This document shows, in pieces, positions 57,303-64,000 of a stretch of 64,000 nucleotides of DNA. This DNA comes from Moniliophthora roreri. Lineage: Eukaryota > Basidiomycota > Agaricomycetes > Agaricales > Marasmiaceae. The stretch is taken from assembly GCA_001466705.2 (NCBI GenBank), contig LATX02000215.1, forward strand, positions 248,001-312,000, read 5' to 3'. How positions within the stretch are numbered: the stretch's first letter is position 1; each line of letters begins with the position of its first letter. Below the pieces are notes generated by a model that did not search any database, was not told the origin of the DNA, and saw only the letters and a program-made list of their open reading frames with translations. The position numbers and the translations under genes are program-made.

Positions 57303-57802
57303 AAGAGTCGGACCAGAACTCAAGAGATCGGTCGAAATTGGATAACTTGCTTGCACTCGATTTGACTGGAGACCGTAACTGAACAATCGCGGGGTCCTCA
57401 ATATCCAAAGAAAGACTAAAAGGAGCATAAACGTCGCTAGGCGATAATACGAGTGGGGCGAGTCTACCCGTATTAGTGCTGTTGAGGTGCAACGAAATCT
57501 ATTCAAAGCAGTACCCAAAAAAGATTAGAGAACTGACCACGGGAGCAAATATAAACTCACAAGCCATATCCATATGAACCTGCTCCACGAATTAGATGAA
57601 AACCCCCCTCCTGCAGCACCCGTTCTACCGTCTTCCGATGGTACAGCTCCAACGATCTAGCGGCCTCTTCTTCCTGCGGATACTCTCTATCCGAGACCGC
57701 CATATCCGCCTCCTTCCACAGCTCCGTCTCCTGAGGAACGTATCCTAGCCATTTACGATACCCTAGACCTCCCCAACAATGGTATCCCGGCGAAGGATAC
57801 AC
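57303..57802 (-). CDS. Hypothetical two-exon gene, minus strand (tentative)
   Basis: An 80-codon open stretch reads WGGLGYRKWLGYVPQETELW, EADMAVSDREYPQEEEAARS, LELYHRKTVERVLQEGGFHL and ends at a GTGAGT donor near 57,560. After a possible 60 bp intron the frame continues ISLHLNSTNTGRLAPLVLSP... to a stop near 57,303. The family is unknown to me and no ATG is clear upstream (the frame begins with GTG). The plus strand also has natural-looking segments here, so strand choice is uncertain. Confidence 0.3.
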
Positions 57803-57809
57803 TCGATCA

Positions 57810-58830
57810 ACTCGACTCCTTCCAGTAACGTAGGTAATGGCCCGAAAGCCACCGACCTCCCTCCCAAATTTGAGAAGACAGTTTTCTTTGTGAGTGCGTG
57901 CGTGTCTTTGAAACTGATATGTGGCGAGCGCGCCGGCATCTGTTCGAGTTCTGTATCCTGTTCAAGACTCAGAAGATGAAAGCCTCGATGTTGCCGGATC
58001 GGCACAGGAGGTGTATCGATGTGTGTGTGCTGAAGTGGCCTCGCTTCATGGCGGAAAGCACGGAGGGATTGGAAAGGAGTTCGTATGAGGATGCCTCGGA
58101 CGACAGCCTTCATGATAGTCAAGGCATTGGTGGCAACTCGATGAAAGAAAGATTCGTCAGAGAATTGGAAACGGGGTTTTGAGCGCACACAGACATCGCC
58201 GGGATATGTTCATCTTCAGGGTTTCTGGTCCTCTGATCGTGTCTTCACCACCTAATGAACGTCAGAGACAGTGATGCTAGGCTAAGAAAGGAGGCTACTT
58301 ACCGAGAACTATAACGGGTGAAGTACTAGTCATAGGAAGCTGTACAGGCGTACAGGGTTTGATTGAGCGCCTTCTGAGTGAGGAACAGTATGGATACAAG
58401 AGTCACCCGCAGATGACCTCCATAACCTCAGAGTATCACCAGCCTGCTGCGAGAAACATTAATGTTGCTTGAAAGACTTTCAACATTGTGGACGGGAGAA
58501 CGAGCAGGTGGAAGCGACATGGCGATCGAGAAGGAAAATTTCTGTGGCAGTGCCCCGACGCGTCGTCTGCGATTCTGATGATCTTATCACACGTCTTTCT
58601 GGTTGACTTCCATGTTCCTCTCTTCGTCCACGTCTCTCAGTCAGGGTAAGTCCAAACCCCTCATCACTGCAACTCGTTTACCAAAGGCTTACAGTGGATC
58701 TCCTCTACCCCCCATGACCTAGTCTTCAGGTAACTCGGGTGAACCGTCAGGACTTGACGTTTGGGTTAGTTCTAGCATGGCTAGCCACTCTTTCTTGATA
58801 GAAGAAGGCAGTCGTTTCTAATAAGAACCC
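57810..58830. other. Ambiguous coding on both strands
   Basis: Plus frame 57,898-58,182 (ending SMKERFVRELETGF) and minus frame 58,188-57,763 overlap completely; neither has a recognised domain. 58,190-58,830 shows nothing I can name. Confidence 0.3.
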
Positions 58831-59442
58831 CTGTGTTTGCTCAGCCTACCAGTTCTGCAAGCTACAACCGGAGGATCGAGTTGTCCATCAGGATTCGGGA
58901 ACTGCAGGAACAACAGCGACGGAAAGGCAATGGAAAGGGTCATATATTGTTTGAAAAACAATTAAATAATAAACGGTATGTCCACCGTCCCTTCTTTCCT
59001 GCAGTACATTTTGACAAGAGATTTCTTCTTCCTCAAGTCGAGTGTGTTCCTATCATGCCTCATACCATAGATATCGATAGCCAATTGAGGCGGAACTTAA
59101 AATCCTGGCGGAAGAACGATGTCAGAAGTCTCTATATGGATTGACTTGCAGGCGTGAGGGATTCCATTTGCTCTCCGAGTTTCTCTAATGTTCCCTAGAC
59201 AAACGACCGTCACAAAGGATTTGAGGACCAAGCCCACTACGCCAAGTTCATTGCTCTGTTGTGTGTGGTGTTCATGAACTCTTTCGCACATACATCAAAT
59301 CTATCTACTCGACGACCGAATAGACCGTGTTGCATCCAAATATGCTGGCGGTAACCCTTCAACCCTGCCATGTGGCCTCCATCCACTATCTACGTGCCGT
59401 TCAGGTTCCCCTATATCAGATTCTACAAACGGCATTAGAAGC

Positions 59443-62422
59443 TTAAACGGATGAAGAGAAAGTTTTCTCACCAGATTGAGCCGGCTCTCCTTGTTGTGCA
59501 AGAGTCAAGGCTGGTTGTGCGGAGCTGGAAATTGCATTCAAACCGTTACCAGAGGCCATTGCTTCGTTCCCGTTTCTCCTGTCTGTGACACGGCTCTTAA
59601 CATGCCAATGCGTTGGCGCGGTTTCATCGTAAGATACTGGGTGGGTGTCCTGAACCTGTAACGTAAACGGTGCGCTGGCAAATGCCTGTGTTTGCCTCTT
59701 CCGACGCATACAAACTATGCAGGTCCCTGTAATTATAGCCACTAGGGCGACACCCCCGACAGCGCCTCCCGCAATTCCTCCGACGGGTACCTTAGCATTT
59801 CTCTCAATGTGAGACGGCATGCCTGGCAGCGAACTTGAGGTTACATCAGTAGAAGAGACTTCCGGGAGACCAATGCCCGCCACGAGCATATAACAAGCCG
59901 AAAGCTGATTGTAGACAGCAGGCGCGGGTGGAGGTCCTGCCAGTGTCCAGTTTCCATAGTAAATATCGGTGTTTCAGATGAACGCGTTGTGCCGCAATAT
60001 TACTGAGATCATACAACTCTATCGGTTATTGAAGCGTACCTGGACTGAGATAAAACCTTCGAGGTATAATTTCATATCGCTTGAAGATGGAAGGTATTGA
60101 TACACAGAGAACAGACTGTAAATCGACTTCCCGGGTATTGTGTCCAATTCGTTATCTACATGACTACATGTCAGCAGTAAGCAGAGAGTTAACGGCAACG
60201 AGTCTCACCTACAGTCCCGTCATCTTTGATTTGGCCTTGGCGAGTATTGAACTCAACACCTTCCCTGATTCTTAAGGGCCTTCTTGTCTGGTTCGCATTC
60301 ATCATGGAAGAAGGATACCTACAATTGCTCCTTGGAGTCGGATACGTTCTTCCACTTTGAGGATTGAATAGCAAGACCCTCAATGAAAAGACTCGAATTT
60401 GATCCATCGGAATCAGGGCTACCGACAAGTTCATTCGTGCAGTTTTGGGGCCAGCGTACGTAGAGTACTCTCCCTCTTATCATGTGTTTCTTGATGAAAG
60501 TCGCAGATGCTTCTGCGGCTTCCCAGAGCATCCGGTCAGAGGTCAGTTCATATAAGAGCGCAGACAGCCTGCAGCTATCTACATTAAAATCGACGCGAAG
60601 AAGTTCATTATAACGCACTTTAACCATAATCTACAGAAGGAATAAGAATTAGCGTCAGCTTTAAATTGGTCGTCGCGGTGATATGAAACAGTACCCATTT
60701 GTGTATCCATCACAGGACGGCTCATCAGGATTTTGCTTGGACTTCAAAAGAAAAGTCAGCGTTGCTCAAATAAGCGGCCAATGACTTACGAGATACCCAT
60801 CAAAAAGAGCTCCAGGCTTCAGAGAGTCATCTTTGAACTCTGGGACAACTTTGTTAGTGGTAGGTTTCGCTGATATGGTACTCACTTTCTGTGCATGAGC
60901 CTGGGCTAATGAGATTCTGTGTAGCTGAGAATTCGTTACCAAGGACCTGATTGTTTGCGAGTTTCCAAGAATGAGCGTTAGTCAGGAAGAGGCGTTCTCC
61001 GTATGCCTTGTGTGCATAAAATGCAGCGATTCCGAATGATCTGTTGGACCTAGTCAAATCGCCATAGAACCTGTATCATAATGTGCCCCGACACGAACAA
61101 GGGATAGATCACCTAAGATGATCAGCACCACTATGAGCTCAACGTCTGGTTAGCTCACATTAGTGAAATTTGAAGCGTCTCTGTTGACATATTAGAGTCT
61201 TTGAGATTAAAGTAACGTGTAACATTGTCCTTATACCTCATTTGATTTGACAACCCATCAAATACTGCGAGTTGAGTGAAAAGTGCCGCAGTTTGTGTAA
61301 GAATTTCTTGACATCCGGGACCTGGACGGAGGTGAGTTTTTAGTATCACCTTGAGTACCATGCACTCACCAGTCCAAGTTAACGTCAAATTCGCATCGAG
61401 CAATGAAATGACTGCATCCAGCGCTTTGGCAGCCATTTCAATCCTTTGTTTTTTAGGGATAACGACAGTAGTGTTCTGACAGTATGGTAATGAGTCACCT
61501 GCAAAAAGTACGTAGCATTATAATAGGGTTATAACCCTCATAATGCATTATGAGTTCCATAACCATTAGCAACCCTGTTATATGCCAAGTCAGATATGGT
61601 AACCTAGTTATAATGTAGTTGTAACATACTATAATAATTACAAGTCCCATAATAATTATGATAGGTTGCAATGCCATTACAACCTAAAGACAATGTTACA
61701 ACTACATTACAACCCTACTGGACAGTAAATAGATACCAAATCCTTATCAGAATCACTATTAAAATGTATTGAAGTGTATTTAGCTGTTATAATGTATTTT
61801 GACTATTCAGATCAGAGACAAAAAGAAATAAAAATCCATTCANATCTCCAAAACATTTTATTCTACCCACACTGGCTTATCATTTATTGATTAAAAATCA
61901 GTTTCATTATAAACATAAATAGGTGTATCTAATAATAAAGCCTTGTTACATTGTCATGTTGCATGGGTTTTTATATGCTGTTGCACTAAGAACTTTACTT
62001 ATATTTGAAATTGTGTTATAATGTGCATGTACTGGGGTTTTAACTTGTTGTAATGACTCTATGTGGGTTGTAATGTGGTTGTAATGTGGCTATAATGTCA
62101 AATAATCCTTCCAGACAGTTGTAATGTAGTTGTAATGGGGTTGTAAGGCAGTTAAAATATTTCAATATATTGCAACTAGGCTACAATACACTTAAAATCT
62201 AGCTGGATTTATTATCATATGTTGTAACCTTTATAATCCTGTTGTAAGGATATTATAATGTAACATACTTTTTGCAGGTGGTAAAGCTCGTAAAAGTCAT
62301 ATGTTGAAACGTACACGCCACTGTGAAGGGATAACGAGGGGCGACTGTGCATGTACCATGATGACACTTTGAAAGTTCAGATTGACGAGCAACAGAACAA
62401 GAAGTGAAATGACTTCAGTCAT
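59443..62422 (-). CDS. GH76-like (alpha-1,6-mannanase family) secreted, membrane-anchored protein; probably impaired
   Basis: ATG 62422 begins exon 1 (to 62315) with a signal peptide (MTEVISLLVLLLVNLNFQ... HAQ). Exon 2 from 61475 reads AAKALDAVISLLDANLTLTW. Further exons carry LFTQLAVFDGLSNQMRYKDN, FGIAAFYAHKAYGERLFL, WKLANNQVLGNEFSATQ, LSALLYELTSDRMLWEAAEA, SLFIEGLAIQSS, KSIYSLFSVYQYLPSSSDMK and IYYGNWTLAGPPPAPAVYNQ, then a helix VGGIAGGAVGGVALVAIITG and MRRKRQ. The order fits fungal GH76-like proteins that act on cell-wall mannan. I cannot see the paired Asp expected in the catalytic region. An in-frame TGA at 59976-59974 falls just before the IYYGNW segment, which would remove the membrane anchor unless spliced out. 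About nine introns; the first holds a MITE-like element. Confidence 0.6.
61496..62280. mobile_element. 785 bp MITE-like element in intron 1 of the GH76-like gene
   Basis: Perfect 15 bp terminal inverted repeats CACCTGCAAAAAGTA (61496-61510) and TACTTTTTGCAGGTG (62266-62280). The interior is AT-rich, with dozens of GTTGTAATGTGG / ATTATAATG units in both orientations and an ambiguous base. Intron 1 is 839 bp; without the element it would be 54 bp, the normal size here. Shares GACAAAAAGAAATA with the element at 25,540. Confidence 0.85.
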
Positions 62423-62429
62423 AGTGGAA

Positions 62430-64000
62430 AGATGGGTGAGGTTGAGCAACACGGGTTTCAGGCTTTCTTATAGAGCGAGCTCTCCAAGATGATCATTCCC
62501 CAGGGTATCAATTGTCCTTGATTGCCTGGGACTGTCTGAAATTGAAAGTCAAAAGCTCGTAACAATACATAGAACAACAAGAACTTCGTTTCGGCTCTTC
62601 TGGCTTGCAAGTCAAGAAGCCGGAGCCATTCAGTCCGAGAAGTACTTGTCGCTTTGCAAATGTCACGGAATAACGGCAACCTTGCACACGCTGCGCTATG
62701 GTTTTGCTGGCTGTGTGCACTGTTTGATGAAGACAACAGACAGTATTCCCCTGAGATATGTAAATGAGAGTCAATCTGAGGATGGTGGAAAGCATCTCCA
62801 TCGCGTGATGAGATGATGTACATGATATAACGTTCTGGTGTAATCAAAGGGAACAGCGCTCAATTTCCCGCGCACTGGGAGACCAGGGGTAACCTACTAA
62901 GTTGAATTGTTTGATTGGAGTCAAAGGCACACGTCGGCTTCGAATGCCTGTAGACAAATGATTATTTGGCCATCGTACTAGAACATACTTCCAAAGACCT
63001 GACCTAATCCAATGTCCACTACATGCCGGTCCAATAGTTCCGGTTGCCAAGAGCTTCATCTGATGTGATTATCCTGAGATGGCCAAGGAACTATAGCGGC
63101 TCGAGGAGCACAGCAGAACCTGATGACGAGCACGTGTGTATATGTATATATTGACTCTTGAGGATTAATCCAGTGAAGCGCATGGATACGGCACGCTATA
63201 CGACCATGTTGTACAGTCGTGGATAATCGACATCTGTCAAGTTTTGGTCACCTTTTCCCGAGCCCATATGCGTAGTCAATAGAACTCGGGAAAGCATGGA
63301 CACTCAGACAATCAAGCCCAAAGCGCTACTTGCGTTCTATCAGAATCACTAAAACTTCCATATGACGCGTTAAACAGCGGGCTTTGAGGGGGATACTCCA
63401 AGTCGGGAGGCACATGATGGCTGGCGATGTACCCAGCGCGCTAGTCAAGAGGTGGCGTTTCATTCCCAACAATCGGACGCATCCTTTTCCACTGTCACCT
63501 CCTAACAATGGTATGAGATATGGAGAGCAATCCGAATATACAAAGCGGACTCACCGACGAGCACAAATGCTCGAATGCATCCCAGCATCCAAGTCGCACC
63601 ATGACGCTCATCGCAAGAGCTCGCAGAACTACGGCCTCAGGACGTCGTTCATGCCTTAAGCAATTACCTGCATCGGTATCTTGTGCAATGAATTCCCGAA
63701 TCTAGTCATCGTGTTCGACTAATACCCTAACAACAAGATCAGTTATCGAGAATGATGCAATCACGCAAGCTAGACTTACGAATAGGGTTTCCGACTTCGC
63801 TCCCAATGCTTGAACTTCGTGTAGCATACGATAAAGCGAAGAATTCCCCATTGTCAATATGTTCCGGGTGACTTGGAGGTTCGTAGTGCAAGTGGGTTCG
63901 GAGTCAGGACGTATGTAAGAGCGCGCCTTTCCTTCAAGCATCGGCTGTCTTTCCCAAGTAATAGAGTCAACCGGATTCCTAATAGCAAGGTCAGATATTT
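62430..64000. other. Unresolved region upstream of the GH76-like gene
   Basis: Minus-strand frames at 62,458-62,847 and 63,702-63,941 show no known domain. Splice-like GACTCACC at 63,551 and CTTACG at 63,776 hint at a minus-strand gene continuing past the window end. Strings near 63,510-63,560 repeat ones at 55,270 and 55,760. Confidence 0.35.

Noticed and set aside
57763..58188. 141-codon minus frame overlapping a 94-codon plus frame
   Set aside because: Both strands are equally open, neither has a recognisable domain or clear splice context, so I do not call either.

Overview
This window reads as nuclear DNA of a mushroom-forming basidiomycete (Agaricomycetes). Genes on both strands are split by roughly 45-70 bp introns with GTRNGT donors and YAG acceptors. 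Several families typical of that group can be recognised: an F-box protein of the LE..L..L / HPIRR.P.EI type, a multi-spanning membrane protein with the WRCYIVW motif, DUF7704-type membrane proteins, a GNAT acetyltransferase, and a GH76-like protein with a C-terminal membrane anchor. No NLR, NACHT or kinase gene is visible.

Layout. 1-6.4 kb is CpG-poor, repeat-ridden DNA with one broken F-box gene. 6.4-9.8 kb holds a minus-strand membrane-protein gene flanked by duplicated copies of a small unknown gene. 9.9-15.4 kb is mostly unresolved, apart from a tRNA-like sequence. From 15.4 to 54.4 kb lies the main content: an array of at least fourteen readable genes plus decayed copies that share one Asn/Gly-rich exon. 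The full motif is roughly FxIxGGxFxxVxGxQxN, then an N/T-rich stretch, then GxxFxxxNYGxGxVxNGVNxG. In nearly every copy exon 1 ends in phase 1 at a donor just after the motif. What follows is either a short hydrophilic tail or an 18-24 nt microexon and, in the longer genes, a disordered Pro/Arg/Tyr/Asp-rich exon. Interleaved with these genes are DUF7704 membrane-protein genes (one intact, one frameshifted, several relics). This suggests that the amplified unit was a two-gene module.

54-58 kb is ambiguous. 59.4-62.4 kb carries a GH76-like gene whose first intron contains a 785 bp inverted-repeat element. 62.4-64 kb is unresolved.

Several small inverted-repeat (MITE-like) elements have inserted into duplicated blocks, so the uninterrupted paralogues show the empty sites. 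The array looks fast-evolving: there are near-identical patches, frameshifts, reciprocal loss of module members and one copy in inverted orientation. By analogy only, the short motif exon joined to variable tails resembles fungal amyloid-signalling or prion-like motif proteins. The sequence cannot prove that function.

Functional calls rest on my reading of translated exons and recall of families. No searches were run, and intron boundaries are by eye.
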